This document shows, piece by piece, positions 22,001 through 35,643 of a stretch of DNA of 64,000 bases. A program made the translations under genes and the position numbers. The stretch comes from Saposhnikovia divaricata (lineage: Eukaryota > Streptophyta > Magnoliopsida > Apiales > Apiaceae): NCBI GenBank assembly GCA_036435485.1, contig CM071596.1, positions 138,533,001 to 138,597,000 of the forward strand, in the 5' to 3' direction. The stretch's first letter is position 1, and the number at the start of each line of letters is the position of its first letter. Below the pieces are notes generated by a model. The model saw only the letters and a program-made list of their open reading frames with translations, was not told the origin of the DNA and ran no database searches.

Positions 22001-24383
22001 AGACAAAATTTCTACAGCATACTGTTCAATTTCTGACCTTTTCTATACCCTCTTCATATACCTTCATTGTTTACTTTCCTCCGTCATAGTATATTCATGG
22101 TATTCATGATACCCTAACATCATACATCTCAAGTCACTATACTTCCATTTTACTCGAAATCTTGGACAACCATATACACATGAGTCACTTTAGTACAGGT
22201 GACCCCATCCCAAAAAGGTCTAGTGAATTCCAAATCAAAACATGGGTTGTTCGGCAGAAGATTCAAACGATCTCATTAATGTTTCCTTTATATCAGAAGC
22301 CCTTGCAGTCGGTGCTTACTTAGAAGCTACCCTGCTTTGTCTTTTCATTGCTGGTCTAGTCACTTTATAGTCCGTTGTGACTTGGCCTCAACTGGCCACA
22401 CTAAAATAAAAATATATGATTTTAAGGGTTGGCTAGTTAGCATTACTTTTCTAGCAATTGCCGGCATAGTGTCTTCTTCTTTGATACCTTTCTACCTTTC
22501 CAAAACTTTACTCCATATAAGTCTTAATCGACTACTCGGCACCGTCTCCGGTCACCTTTCCTCCACTTTTATCTTTTCAACTGTACTTATCAATCCTGCG
22601 TGCCACACAAGCTTACCATTCCTGGCATAACATCCTTTTCATTTAAGTCAATCCTGGAATTCCTCAGTCCGGCTGGTTTCTTACTTACATTTCCTATTTT
22701 CGTCCAATCTCACTTCATCATTTTATCACTACCGTCGATTGTAATGCTCAGGGTCCGTTTACTAACCCATTTTACAGCATCCTTATCCAAATCACAGGGT
22801 TTGCTCCAAATTTTTTTTTTTTTTCTCTTCCATGACATTCTCTGATAATCAGAAAGACAAGGTTTGCCAAAATTCACCGAATTCCTTTCCAGACTCAGGG
22901 AAATTTTGATCAATCTAACCACCTACTGGTAACATTAAGGAGACCAGTTTCGAAACCTGAAGAATAGTTCTATGAACCTCCAAGCAGGTGGAATCATAAG
23001 CAGTCATAGTTAACGAAATAATCATCATCGGATTGGAAGTTTACCCACTGGAGAGGAATCAATTATATCCATCCCTTAAAAAGGGAATCAATAGTTTCAA
23101 ACTGAAACCTGTCACAACGTCCTGATATTCAATACTACCAAATGTCGGTCTACCTAACCCTTTATGCGAGGCGTCATTGGAAGCACAAAGTCTCCTTTTT
23201 TCCATTAAGCAATGCCAGCTCTTGGTCATTACCAATTTCACCTTTTAGCTCCAGGAAGATTTTCTCACATTTTCCTCTTCAACTGCTGATCGTATTACTT
23301 GATCTATTATAATTCCATGTCGGAGTAAACTTAAGGTAACTACTATAATCCATTCAAAGAGAAGAAGGAATTTAATATTCCTCTGAATCACATGCATATA
23401 ACGTTTCTGGTTCATCATTTAACTGAGTTGAATTAACTCTATACTCAGTCTCTGGCAGTAGTCTCATTACGAGTTCATCTTGACTCACTGGTCTTATCTT
23501 CCGGTAGGTTCTGAGATCATTGTCTTGCTTACTACTTCCTTATATAACTTTATCTAATCATGCTGTCACTTCCCAATGTTTTCACTTTCTAACTGACTCG
23601 TTCATAAAATGGACATTTTTCCTGAATAAAACAATTTCATCAACCTCAATTTGGTTCCATAAATTACAACCTATGACATCTGCCTTCTCGTGGCAAATTA
23701 TTACTGACCATATTCATACTGATTCATTTATCAAATGATATGGCACTTACTGCCTCATTCTCAACTATTCCTAGGGACTCTGCTCCTCGTCCTATATCGC
23801 TGTCTTTGATAATCATACATCCCTCTAGCTCTTTCTTTGTTAAGATGAAAATCTCTAAGGATTCTCATCTATTTCCGTATAAGATCTCAAGTAATTCTTC
23901 CAATCCTTCTTTCTTGCTGGTACTACATCTGGCAGTCCGGCTATGAATTCAACATGCATCTCCAGATCTCTTAATAATATCTCGGTTCTTTATACTCACT
24001 TTTCTGAGCACCATATCTTAATCATCACAGTCATTCTGGCTGCGACCCTCATTACCCATGGGTAAGCTCCTCATCCTAACAGGACTTTCCTTATCTGCTG
24101 GAACCTCTTCCGGGTCTCCAGTAGGGTACTCCATCGAATTACCCGCTGATCTTTAGCATATAAAGCATCATCGCGCTATTGCTCGTATGCCTCAAGGTCA
24201 GTCGCCTTACTCGTCGATACGATATCGAGCTAAGTTACTATCATTATACTTACGAGTTCCCATAAGGGTTTTTATATGTCATCACTACATTAAGTAGTCC
24301 GACTATGAACTTGGCAAGAGTTCTTATTATCTTATTGAATTTATTGTTTTAACGTCACCTCATCTCTGGGGTTTATAACGTAC
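19066..24383 (-). pseudogene. Gypsy-B decayed internal region (gag-pol remnants)
   Basis: No ORF of meaningful length survives. Weak matches to Gypsy-A can be followed on the minus strand: integrase C-terminus near 20150-20460, RNase H near 21120-21240, the gag zinc-knuckle zone near 22290-22400, and the ORF0 start with leader near 24060-24383. A second RNase H/RT-like fragment lies near 23130-23290, out of the expected order, so the interior is also rearranged. The same decayed sequence, with the same fragments, forms the interior of Gypsy-C (59112-64000). The decay therefore predates their separation, and this degraded interior has been propagated as it is. Confidence 0.85.
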
Positions 24384-24395
24384 GCTCTGATACCA
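24384..24395 (-). other. Primer binding site of Gypsy-B (tRNA-iMet)
   Basis: Minus-strand TGGTATCAGAGC lies four bases from the LTR. It is intact despite the decay of the coding region, as expected if cis signals remain under selection. Confidence 0.92.
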
Positions 24396-24399
24396 CTTC

Positions 24400-27300
24400 T
24401 GTAACACCCCCAGATCCGGGTTCCGGGATCCGGTGGTTACGGTTTCCAATTCTGTCCACAACAATTGAACTTCCCTTAACATAAAATAAATTACGTCTCT
24501 ATTACCCAACACAACAATATAAAACACACCCGTTATAGTCCCAGAGATGAAATCAGAGTAACAATCATATTTTTATTAATCACATTATGAGTTCTTACAA
24601 TCCAAAAGAATTTCAATATAAATACATACTCTTTGCCATCCATTTACATAAGTCATACTAGACTATATTCTTGGTACTGAAAGAATAAATATACCCTACC
24701 AATAGCTTCTTCTTTAGCTCTGGTAGTCTTATAGTCCTCGCCCGCGTCGAGTGCGCCTTGCGCGAGTCATCTGGTCTAGCTGTTGTTGTGATATAATAAT
24801 AAAGCAAGGGTGAGCAATAGCCCACCAACAATAACATATAACTGAACGATAATGTATAACAGTTCAAAAGTATCTTTCAAACCATATGCCATGCATTTAC
24901 GGAAATGATGCCAGTATAATATGAACGATGAAGTTACAAGGTAACTTAAAGTATTTGTTTGTAGAAATATCTGCTACATCAAAGTAAGCGAGATATTCTT
25001 ATTGTTATTAAGAAGAGGAACTTGCAAGAAAAGGTTGCAACTCCAGTTATGACACTTTTCCAATTCTCCCAACAGTAATCATGTTGCAGGAAATAAATAA
25101 ATTTGGATGATGAACCAATGATGGAGTATTCACCGCGCCCGCTGTTCCAATCTTGATGATCAGTCGAGATCGTACAGCTCAATTTAGATTTACTACCGGT
25201 AGAAGGAAGAACTGATGGCTTTACTTGTATACCGCCATGCTAGCTCTCCCCGGCCAACGGTTGGGCCAAGAGGATGGACCGGCGCTACTCGGCCTCTTAC
25301 ACGACTCCTAGTTCAAATAGAATTCATGATTCTGAATATAACGTTCGTCCCCCTTTCCCCAAGTATAATACTTGTTGATAAGACTCCACAAAGTAGTCGT
25401 ATCTAGTTGGAAAGGAAAATTTACCAATAACTCCCAAGCTATTACTTGGTAACGGATATCAACTTGTTCCAGTAATCTTACCCCTCGAAAGATGAGAAGG
25501 TAAACAACGACTTAATAAGTCAACAGCACCCGAGTTGCGGGTGAAGGGAATACTTTATGACCGGGAAGTCGACAAGATAAATAACATTTTTCCAAGTAAG
25601 GTTCCCTTATTATTAAGAAGATAGACTCAAAGATGAATGATGTCTGGGAACCTTTCTTGATATAAGATTAATAATAATATGACTTCGAAATATTTTCTGT
25701 AATAATCGAAGAAGATAAACCTTATCGAGGTTATTCTAAGTATGGAATAAATATTCAAGGAATATTTATTGAATTAAAATATTTTACAGAATATTTGGGA
25801 ATATGAAAGAATATCTTTAATCAGAGTATTTCTCAAAATAATCCCTGAAGAGATATCAGGGGAATATTTATTGAATAAATAAATATTTAAATGAATATTC
25901 AAAACAATATTCATTAATTAATAAGACCTGAAAAGAATATTTAAGGTAATAATCATAATTAATTAGGAAATTTAAATGAATATTCAAAAGTAATATTCAT
26001 TGAATGAATAATATCCTAAATGAATATCAAGTAATATTCATTTAGTAATCCAAGCCTTAAGGAATATTCGAGATAATATTCGATAATTAAATCAAGCTTC
26101 AGATGAATATTAAAATAATATTCATCAAGTATTTAATATCTTAAATGAATATTCAAAAGTAATATTTATGTAATAAAATAATAATCTAAAAGAATATCCA
26201 AAATAATATTCATTTAATAGTCTCATCTTTAGAAGAATATTCGAAATAATAGTCGATAATCAATTCGACTCTGAATGAATATTGAGAAATATTATTCGTT
26301 GAATAGTTACGTTCAAATAATTATTTGAAGTAAGGATCGCTAAAATAATTAGTCTCGAACGAATATTCAAATAATATTCGTCGCCCAAATAATAGAAAAT
26401 ATTTACTTAAATATTTTCTTCCGAGGTAATCTCGATATATCAAGGAATATTGACTCCCGGTCTATTTTTGATTAATAAGATATATACGCCCTTCTATGAG
26501 GGTCTTACAATAACCGGCTTATAACTGATATATAACTATCTAGCTTATAAGCCAACAATAACATTCAGGGAACAAGTATATCAATTCAACTTGAAAGTAG
26601 GCATGCATGCAATGGCATATGTATATCAGCAATCATATATATATATTATTCAATCACAACAACAGCCTAAAAGAAGGGAATTGAAACTTGCCTGGTAGTC
26701 GAGTACGGTAAGGGGTAGTGGTAGCGGGTCCCGGTTCAGCTTGGTGATCTATAAATAGCCAAGGCATTCGGGATTAATCACTTAACATATTAAAAGTTAA
26801 GTTATACTTAATTCGAAACTCGTTCTCGAGTTATCTCGTTATACCCCTTTTAGTGGATTACTTTTATCACTGATCCGACCCGACATTCGTTCGTTAATAC
26901 GACATGTCATTGTACTTATACTTGGGACATACTTAAGTCATATGAGTTCTAAAGTCGATCGTTACGAACCAATACTATACTCCGAGTCTTATCGTTCGTT
27001 TTCTAAGCGTTTTACCAAGGTTATAACCAAGCGGGTTTTTAGGGGTTCGTTCGCGTTTAACCTCGACTCGAACATTTTTAATAAATCGAAAAATGATCCT
27101 TTTGACATACAGTTTTCTTTCACGCCTTCCTTTTTACCTCTAGTATTTATTTACCAAGGTTCGCCATGACGTTACATAGTTTACGAGGGTTCAATTACAG
27201 TTACGAACTTTCGTTTACGGATTCGAACTACTTTTAGTAATTTGGTCATAAATCCTAAACCGTAAGTCCGTTTCACGTGATCTTTATATCAAAACGAAGC

Positions 27301-29454
27301 TTAGAACATTACCTATCCTATCATGGCAGTTAAGGTCTCTGGACAGTAAGGGTTCAACATGGAAAATGGTATACAAAACATGGTAATGCAAAATCGGGCA
27401 TTATAACGGCTGTAAATCGAACGTTCCATAAATCGTAATCAACAACCCAAGCCACACCGGGCATACCAATCATCTTACATTCATAATACTAATCTCATAA
27501 GTCCAGGAACATCATATTATATCATCATATTCATCACATCTCTTAAATCAAACAAACTAACTACATAATCATGTAAACATGCTTATAACAACATTATCAC
27601 CAAAATTTATCCAAAACTCCATTAAAACTCAAATCAAAGACTAGGATTCTTGAAGTTTATACCTTCCTTGAGGTATGTATGCACTTATTAAGCCTTGTAT
27701 AGTCCTTGTATAGCCTCCATGATGCTTGGATCATCAACCAAAATCAAGATTCAAGAATTTTGTTCTTGAGGTTACTATTCATCCTCCACTTTCTTGATTT
27801 TTTTGAAAATGGAAAAGGTGGTGTTTGAGGCTAATATTTTTAGGGTATCATTTCTACGAAATATAGGATCTATGATAAATTTTTGGAGATCAAACAATGG
27901 TGGGAGCTTGGACTTTGATTCTTGAATTAGGCAAGAAGTCGAATGGAGCTTTGAAAAAGGGGGGAGGAAAGTTTTGCTTGGTTGGCTTGCTTTTTGGTGT
28001 TTTAATCTCATCCACTCTCATCCACTAGCAACATAATATCTTGCAAAAGTCACTTTATCAAAGTGGTGAGGTGTTGGATGGTAAAATGGCAAGACATGTG
28101 TTGGTTTTATGGTGGTTAGAGCTTAACTAGGTAGTTACTTGCTAAGTACTTGTTCAATCTCTAATTGTCTAGTTACTTAGCCCACTTGGTTGCTAGATAT
28201 TTATCTAGTAGCTTGCACAAGACTCTTGCTTCCTCTGCTTGTTTCTGTGTCCGGTTATTACCCGTTTCGATTGATCGTTCGTGGGAATATTTCACGGATT
28301 TCTAATTAGGGTTTACCGGGAATCCTCTTTAATATTAATACTTTCATTCTCCATCTTTCATTCTAACTTTCCAATTTATATTCCTTAAATCCATTCGTTA
28401 AATACTTAAGGCTATCAGTGTCCAGGGAACTCTCGGAGAAAATAAAAGTGCGGTTTTTCAGAATCCGACAGCTTTTACATACACTTATTTTCCCCCTGGA
28501 TCACTAATACGAACTCGGAAATCCGTTCCGAATACTTCTTTATAGTGTCGTCTCATATTATTATATACTCCCACCACAACACTATTCATTCTGTATTCTT
28601 TACTTGTTCTCTTAGGGTGGTACAATTGTCCGTATTCTCTTTCGATCGTTCCTTAACCTTTTTACGGAACTACTGGATTAATCGTTATCGATCTGGATGA
28701 CATGAGGGTATTCTCTTACTTGAAGTTGCCATATCTTATTCCCTTAGAAGATAGATTATTCTTACCTATGTTGTTACCCTTTAGCATTCTTCAAGACATA
28801 GAAATAATAAAGTCGAATTCCATTCATTCCTTCCAAATATCAATTATTACATTGTAGCCATAACCACTCCTCAGTGGTTTCCTACCTTCATTCTTAAATC
28901 AAATATAATAACATCCCAAAATATCAAATCCTCAAAGTTAATATCTCAATTCTTGGGTTATAATAATATTTAATCCACTGTCCGGTCAAATATTATACCG
29001 AAAAAGAATTTGGAATTTCTGAATTCCGATCGTCTCTGCATTCACTTATTTCCTCCGCGTATTAACAATATGACTTCGAAACATCCATATCACGTCCCGT
29101 ACATAGGGTGGCGTGAAAAGTTTTCCAACTTACAAAATCACTAATCATCCACCAAATTACTATGCACGTACAGGAAACACTATGCACGTACTCATTTCCC
29201 TTCAGGGATCCATTAGCTCCTTCCTGGATGGTAGATTATTCTTATCTAGGTTCTCAACCATCGAATTACTCTATTCTGACAATATACCAATGCATCAGGA
29301 TCATTGTCCAAAGCAATATCCATTCATTACAATCATTGTTCTTTGAAACCACCATTCATTAGAGCTGGTGACCTTGTTGTCGGAATCATTGTTCCTCATT
29401 TTATCATTACTTAATAAAAAGTTTTAATTATATCCAAAATTTGGGGTTCTTACA
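24400..29454 (-). repeat. Gypsy-B 5' LTR
   Basis: Exactly the same length (5055 bp) as the 3' LTR. Differences seen by eye include positions near 25069, 25215, 25270, 25431, 25968, 26969, 27122, 27834 and 27857. Confidence 0.93.
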
Positions 29455-32400
29455 GGTTGGGCCAAAGGGGATGGACCGGCGCTACTCGGCCTCTTACACG
29501 ACTCCTAGTTCAAATAGAATTCATGATTCTGAATGTAACGTTCGTCCCCCTTTCCCCAAGTATAATACTTGTTGATAAGACTCCACAAAGTAGTCGTATC
29601 TAGTTGGAAAGGAAAATTTTCCAATAACTCCCAAGCTATTACTTGGTAACGGATATCAACTTGTTCCAGTAATCTTACCCCTCGGAAGATGAGAAGGTAA
29701 GCAACGACTTAATAAGTCAACAGCACCCGAGTTGCGGGTGAAGGGAATACTTTATGACCGGGAAGTCGACAAGATAAATAACAATTTCCAAGTAAGGTTC
29801 CCTTATTATTAAGGAGATAGACTCAAAGAAGAATGATGTCTGAGAACCTTTCTTGATATAAGATTAATAATAATATGACTCCGAGATATTTTCTGTAATA
29901 ATCGAAGAAGATAAACCTTATCGAGATTATTCTAAGTATGGAATAAATATTCAGAGAATATTTAATGAGTTAAAATATTTAAAGAATATTTGGGAATATG
30001 AAAGAGTATCTTTAATCAGAGTATTTCTCAAAATAATCCCTAAAGAAATATCAGGAGAATATTTATTGAATAAATAAATATTTAAATGAATATTCAAAAT
30101 AATATTCATTAATTAATAAGACCTGAAAAGAATATTTAAGGTAATATTCATAATTAATTAGGAATTTAAATGGATATTCAAAAGTAATATTCATTTAATG
30201 AATAATATCCTAAATGAATATCAAGTAATATTCATTTAGTAATCCAAGCCTTAAGGAATATTCGAGATAATATTCGATAATTAAATCAAGCTTCAGATGA
30301 ATATTAAAATAATATTCATCAAGTATTTAATATCTTAAATGAATATTCAAAAGTAATATTTATTTAATAAAATAATATTCTAAAGGAATATCCAAATAAT
30401 ATTCATTTAATAGTCTCATCTTTAGAAGAATATTCGAAATAATAGTCGATAATCAATTCGACTCTGAATGAATATTGAGAAATATTATTCGATGAATAGT
30501 TACGTTCAAATAATTATTTGAAGTAAGGATCGTTAAAATAATTAGTCTCCAACGAATATTCAAATAATATTCGTCGCCCAAATAATAGAAAATATTTACT
30601 TAAATATTTTCCTCCGAGGTAATCTCGATATATCAAGGAATATTGACTCCCGGTCTATTTTTGATTAATAAGATGTATACGCCCTTCTATGAGGGTCTTA
30701 CAATAACCGGCTTATAACTGATATATAACTATCTAGCTTATAAGCCAACAATAACATTCAGGGAACAAGTATATCAATTCAACTTGAAAGTAGGCATGCA
30801 TGCAATGGCATATGTATATCAGCAATCATATATATATATATATATTTATTCAATCACAACAACAGCCTAAAAGAAGGGAATTGAAACTTGCCTGGTAGTC
30901 GAGTACGGTAAGGGGTAGTGGTAGCGGGTCCCGGTTCAGCTTGGTGATCTATAAATAGCCAAGGCATTCGGGATTAATCATTTAACATATTAAAATTTAA
31001 GTTATACTTAAATCGAAACACGTTCTCGAATTATCTCGTTATACCCCTTTTAGTGGATTACTTATTATCGCTGATCCGACCCGACATTCGTTCGTTAATA
31101 CGACATGTCGCTGCACTTATACTTGGGACATACTTAAGTCATATGAGTTCTAAGGTTGATCGTTACGAACCAATATTATACTCCGAGTTTTATCGCCCGT
31201 TTTCTAAGTGTTTTACCAAAGTTATAAAAGAGTCGTCTTTTAGGGGTTCGTTCGCGTTTAACCTTGACTCGAACATTTTTAATAAATCGAAAAATGCTCT
31301 TTTTGACATACGGTTTTCTTTCACACCTTCCTTCTTACCCCTAGTATTTATTTACCAAGATTCGCCATGACGTTACATAGATTACGAGGGTTCAATTTCA
31401 GTTACGAACTTTCGTTTACGGATTCAAACTACTTTTAGTAATTTGGTCATAAATCCTAAACCGTAAGTCCGTTTCACGTGATCTTTATATCAAAACGAAG
31501 CTTAGAACATTACCTATCCTATAATGGCAGATAAGGTCTCTGGACAGTAGGGGTTCGACATGGAAAATGGCATACAAAACATGGTATTGTAAAATCGGGC
31601 ATTATAACGGCTGTAAATCGAATATCTATCAATTTCGAATCTTCCCATAAACATAGCATCCAACCCAAACAACATATACATGACTTATATACATGAACTG
31701 AGGCCAAGCAATGCCTTTCCATTCATCTAGCTATTTACATCATTAATCCAAAATCCATACATAATCATGCTTATAATCTTAACATAACCATAACTAAGTT
31801 ATAACTATCATTAACATGCTTAAATCTCAAACAAGGGTTAGGGTTTCAAGAGCTTTATACCTTCCTTAGATAGTGATATAGCCTTACTAAGCCTTGTATG
31901 GTCCTTAGGAGTGATTATGCTTGCTAGATCAACCATGAAAAATCAAGAAAACAAAGTTAGTACTTGATGAACACTATTCACCCTCCTCTTCTTTGATTTT
32001 TTTGAAAATGGAAAAGGATGAGTTTGAAGCTAAGATTTTGAGGAGATAAGTTTTATGAAATGTAAGACTCACCTTAATTATTTCAAGAACAAACAATGGT
32101 GGGAAGGTCGAGTTTGGATTTTGAATTAATGGTGAGGCCGAATGGTTTCTTGAAATGGGGGGGGGGGAGAGAGTTGCTTGGTTCTTTTGATTTTTTGTGT
32201 TTTAATCTCATTCACTCTCATCCACTTACACATAATATCTTGTAAAAGTCACTTTATTAAAGTGATGAGGTGTTGGATGATCAAATGGCAAGACATGTGT
32301 TGGTTTTATGGTGGTTAAAGCTTAACTAGGTAGTTACTTGCTAAGTACTTAGTTCTTCCTCTAAGGTGCTAGTTCCTTGCTTCTAGTTTAGTTACTAGAT

Positions 32401-33058
32401 ATTTATACTAGTAGCTTGCACAAGACTCTTGCTTCCTCTGCTTGTTTCTGTGTCCGGTTATTACCCGTTTCGATTGATCGTTCGTGAGAATATTTCACGG
32501 ATTTCTAATTAGGGTTTACCGGGAATCCTCTTTAATATTAATACTTTCATTCACCATCTTTCATTCTAACTTTCCATTTTATATTCCTTAAATCCATTCG
32601 TTAAATACTTAAGGCTATCAGTGTCCAGGGAACTCTCAGAGAAAATAAAAGTGCGGTTTTTCAGAATCCGACAGCTTTTACATACACTTATTTTCCCCCT
32701 GGATCACTAATACGAACTCGGAAATCCGTTCCGAATACTTCTATATAGTGTCGTCTCATATTATTATATACTCCCACCCAAAACACTATTCATTCTGTAT
32801 TCTTTACTTGTTCTCTTAGGGTTGTATAATTGTCCGTATTCTCTTTCGATCGTTCCTTAACCTTTTTACGGAACTACTGGATTAATCGTTATCGATCTGG
32901 ATGACATGAGAGTATTCTCTTGCTTGAAGTTGCCATATCTTATTCCCTTAGAAGATAGATTATTCTTACCTATGTTGTCGCCCTTTAGCATTCTTCAAGA
33001 CATAAACATAATAAAGTCGAATTCCATTCATTCTTTCCCAAATATCAATTATTACATT
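29455..33058 (-). repeat. Gypsy-A 5' LTR, piece 2
   Basis: Starts with the second GGTTG copy and continues the LTR interrupted at 13997; it aligns with 1758-6828 of the 3' LTR minus CACTA-1. It holds the uninterrupted CACTA-1 target near 30298 and ends in ACATT, where Copia-1 inserted. A TA microsatellite at about 30828-30847 is longer than in the 3' LTR. Confidence 0.93.
33054..33058. other. Target-site duplication ACATT, left of Copia-1
   Basis: ACATT precedes the copia terminus TGTTAGG and recurs at 43972-43976. The intact site, TTATTACATTGTAGCC, is at about 6816-6831 in the Gypsy-A 3' LTR. Confidence 0.95.
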
Positions 33059-33566
33059 TGTTAGGCCGAATACACAATTAATAATCAACTTTGTATGAGA
33101 GATTAACAAGTAAAAGCGTTTATGCACTTAAAAACTTCTTGTATTTCGAACCCTCTTCGTGATGTAAAATATCACAAAGAGCTGCTAGGTTACAATAAAG
33201 ATAATTCGTTATCGATTCCCTTCTAGGGTTAACCTATCTGTATTTATATAACATACAGCTACGATACAATCTCTAATTGATACTCCTAATAATCAGCTAT
33301 ACAATGATATCAATTACAGATTGTCACACGTCTCCTATGTCAACTCGATCTCTTTGATAGCTATCCAATCTTCAAAGATATCGCTTCCATAATTAATCTT
33401 TAATCACTGTTGAACAGTAGACGCACTTCCTCCAGACAGAATTTAACAAACTCTGTCGAGCTTCTACCTGTCACAGTTTAACTAAACTCTGACTGCTTCC
33501 AGCTAAACTCTGATAACTCCCAGTAACACTTAAACACTGATTAAAACACATCAATTATATTTAACA
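33059..33566 (-). repeat. Copia-1 3' LTR
   Basis: TG...CA termini (TGTTAGGCCG to TTTAACA). Three mismatches to the 5' LTR, one of which breaks a CAGAGTTT motif. TATA box at 33241-33250. Confidence 0.95.
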
Positions 33567-33575
33567 ATCTCCCCC
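33567..33575 (-). other. Polypurine tract of Copia-1
   Basis: Minus-strand GGGGGAGAT directly abuts the 3' LTR, almost identical to the tract of Copia-2. Confidence 0.9.
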
Positions 33576-33720
33576 AACTTGTTCATTAGCAAAAATGTAC
33601 AAGTTAATGACAGTAATTGATGATGTCAAAACAAATAGACAAATACAGTGTTTATACAGATTCAGAGTTTAAGCTTCTACTTAATAAAAACTATAGAGAA
33701 TAAGAAAATTCTTACAGAAC

Positions 33721-35643
33721 TTAATCTCTAATCATTTCAAGATCTGGCATGGTTCTGAGATAATCAATCAGCAATCTTCTTTCTGCATTTTCAAGTTCAA
33801 TCTTCATTGCTTCTTTTATTTCTCTGAGTTGAGGATCACTTTCATCTGTTTGGTAAATAGCAGCCCTAAGATCATAAATCTTGTTCCTTCTCATTTCATT
33901 ACCCAGTCTGATAAATCTAACTTTTTCTGCCTGTGTATTGAAATCAAGTACTGTGATTCCCAAATCAGTTTTTAACTTTGCAGTACCTTTCTTCATTTCA
34001 ATGAGATTGCCTTGGTAATCCCTGTACTTAGGAATATATCTGCTATTGTATTTCTGTCCTCTAATTGCCAGATTCTGAGTCATTTTCTGTCTGAGTACAT
34101 TAGCAACTGACTGAGTCCTTCGACTATTCACCTTGAGAAGATATAGAACATACTCTAGTTCTTCCCAACATTTCAAGCCAATATCATCCTCACCAACTTT
34201 GAATACTGTCCCATCAGCCATGAAGTATAAAAGAAAATCCTTGTCTAAACTCTTCTGATGAACCAACTGCACTGATTCCAGTCTATCCAAACTCTCTTGA
34301 GGAACACCACGACCTGGAACAGCCAGTGAAGAAGGATCTCTAGGACCAGTATATTGCCTTCTGTCTCTATGTGAACCTAGTCCACCCTTATTATTACCAA
34401 CCTTTCCAGATAGAGCTTTTCCATCAGAAACATTCATTGAGACTCCAGATAACACATTTGGATCAGAAATTGTTCCTTTTCCAAAAACAGATTTCAACTG
34501 TGAAGAGTGTAAAGGTGTGATCATTGCTTGTGCTGCAACAGAAGTTGTTACTTTCTTCTGTGAACTTTCACCTTCAATACCTTTTAGCTTGAGTTTAGCC
34601 TCTGCTGCAATTTCTTCCTTTGAGAACCGAGAACTTTGACTAACATCAGTCTTTTCTCTGATCACAACACCTTTAACAACAGGTCTAGGAGCTTTTCCTC
34701 TTTGTACCTTATCAGACTTTAAAGCTTTAAGATGTTTTTCTTGTAAACTCTTTTCCTCAGCTTCAATGTCCTCAATCGTAACTCCTTCCTCATTCTCTTC
34801 AATGAACAGCTTAGCAGCCAATTCTTCATCAGTTTGTGGATTAGAAGATAACAACAAACTCTTGGTCCTTGAAGTACCTTGAGTATCAGTATTTCTCCCA
34901 ACAGACTGTGATTTTAATGACTTGCTAATTCTCAGAGTTTGAACCTCTTCAGCCTTTTTCTTTCCTTTGTTACTTGCCCCTCCATCTCCAGCACTATCCC
35001 TTCTGACAACTCTCTCCCCCTTTTTGACATCATCAGGCATAAGGATAGAAGTAAATTCTGACAATTTATCACCTAAGCTCATCAGAACATGTCGACCAAA
35101 ATCAAAATCAGTACCATAGAGCAGAGAATACCCGATTTGAAGACTGTCTATTGGAATGGCATCCCAGTTTGTGACTTTCTTCTGGAACGTCCTCGTTATG
35201 CAATCAAAGAAGAAGTTCCATTCCTTTCTGAGATTTGGTCTCTTTATACCGCCAATCTTGTCAAGAGATTCCATGTAACCAATCTCTCGTAGCATCTCTC
35301 TCAGATAAGTTTCATTAACCAGAGTATAAGAAGTATGTGTATAAAACCCCATTGTATCTCGTACAGTCTGTGGAGTAATCACATAATCTTGGTCTTCGTA
35401 AGTGAAGATAATGGTAGGAGTTCCACTCTCTCCTCCATCCTCATAAACTGAATTCTGCCAGAATGAAGCAATTTGAGACGCAGAAAGAGTAGCAGGTCCA
35501 ATCAGAGTCTGTCCAATCTCTGAATCCCTCAAGAAGTTCTGCATGAGATGAAACGATTCTGGAACGCGTTGATGATAGAGTGGAGCTTCATAGTTGTTAG
35601 GAACAAACCGTAAACCAAGAGCAGTGAATGCTTTAGATGCCAT
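33721..35643 (-). CDS. Copia-1 ORF3, extra protein downstream of pol, unknown function
   Basis: An intact 640-codon ORF starts at ATG 35641-35643 (MASKAFTALGLRF). A longer frame begins at a TTG and would add a hydrophobic stretch, but no ATG supports it. Residues of about 1-200 resemble the N-terminus of Copia-2 ORF3: both have a KEW-aromatic-aromatic-F-D...TF..K..N-aromatic/F-DA block and a TI-x-F...YVI block. The middle (about 215-480) is Lys/Ser-rich and probably disordered; the C-terminal 150 residues are charged and helical. SIRE elements have an ORF in this position that has been called env-like, but I see no signal peptide or membrane segment here. On the minus strand a pyrimidine-rich acceptor-like site (TTCTTACTCTCACAG) lies about 90 bases upstream, so it could be translated from a spliced RNA. 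Confidence 0.75.
   Translation of the reverse strand: MASKAFTALGLRFVPNNYEAPLYHQRVPESFHLMQNFLRDSEIGQTLIGPATLSASQIASFWQNSVYEDGGESGTPTIIFTYEDQDYVITPQTVRDTMGFYTHTSYTLVNETYLREMLREIGYMESLDKIGGIKRPNLRKEWNFFFDCITRTFQKKVTNWDAIPIDSLQIGYSLLYGTDFDFGRHVLMSLGDKLSEFTSILMPDDVKKGERVVRRDSAGDGGASNKGKKKAEEVQTLRISKSLKSQSVGRNTDTQGTSRTKSLLLSSNPQTDEELAAKLFIEENEEGVTIEDIEAEEKSLQEKHLKALKSDKVQRGKAPRPVVKGVVIREKTDVSQSSRFSKEEIAAEAKLKLKGIEGESSQKKVTTSVAAQAMITPLHSSQLKSVFGKGTISDPNVLSGVSMNVSDGKALSGKVGNNKGGLGSHRDRRQYTGPRDPSSLAVPGRGVPQESLDRLESVQLVHQKSLDKDFLLYFMADGTVFKVGEDDIGLKCWEELEYVLYLLKVNSRRTQSVANVLRQKMTQNLAIRGQKYNSRYIPKYRDYQGNLIEMKKGTAKLKTDLGITVLDFNTQAEKVRFIRLGNEMRRNKIYDLRAAIYQTDESDPQLREIKEAMKIELENAERRLLIDYLRTMPDLEMIRD

Larger units (their letters stand above)
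13998..29454 (-). mobile_element. Gypsy-B: non-autonomous gypsy element with decayed interior
   Basis: Two 5055-bp LTRs of equal length (13998-19052 and 24400-29454) flank a 5347-bp interior with polypurine tract and Met-tRNA PBS, all bordered by GGTTG duplications. By eye the LTRs differ at about ten positions, so insertion is very recent. Yet the interior has no gag-pol ORF, only fragments recognisable by similarity to Gypsy-A. A young element with a long-dead interior must have used proteins from another element. Gypsy-A-like relatives are the natural candidates because termini, PBS and polypurine tract match. Confidence 0.93.
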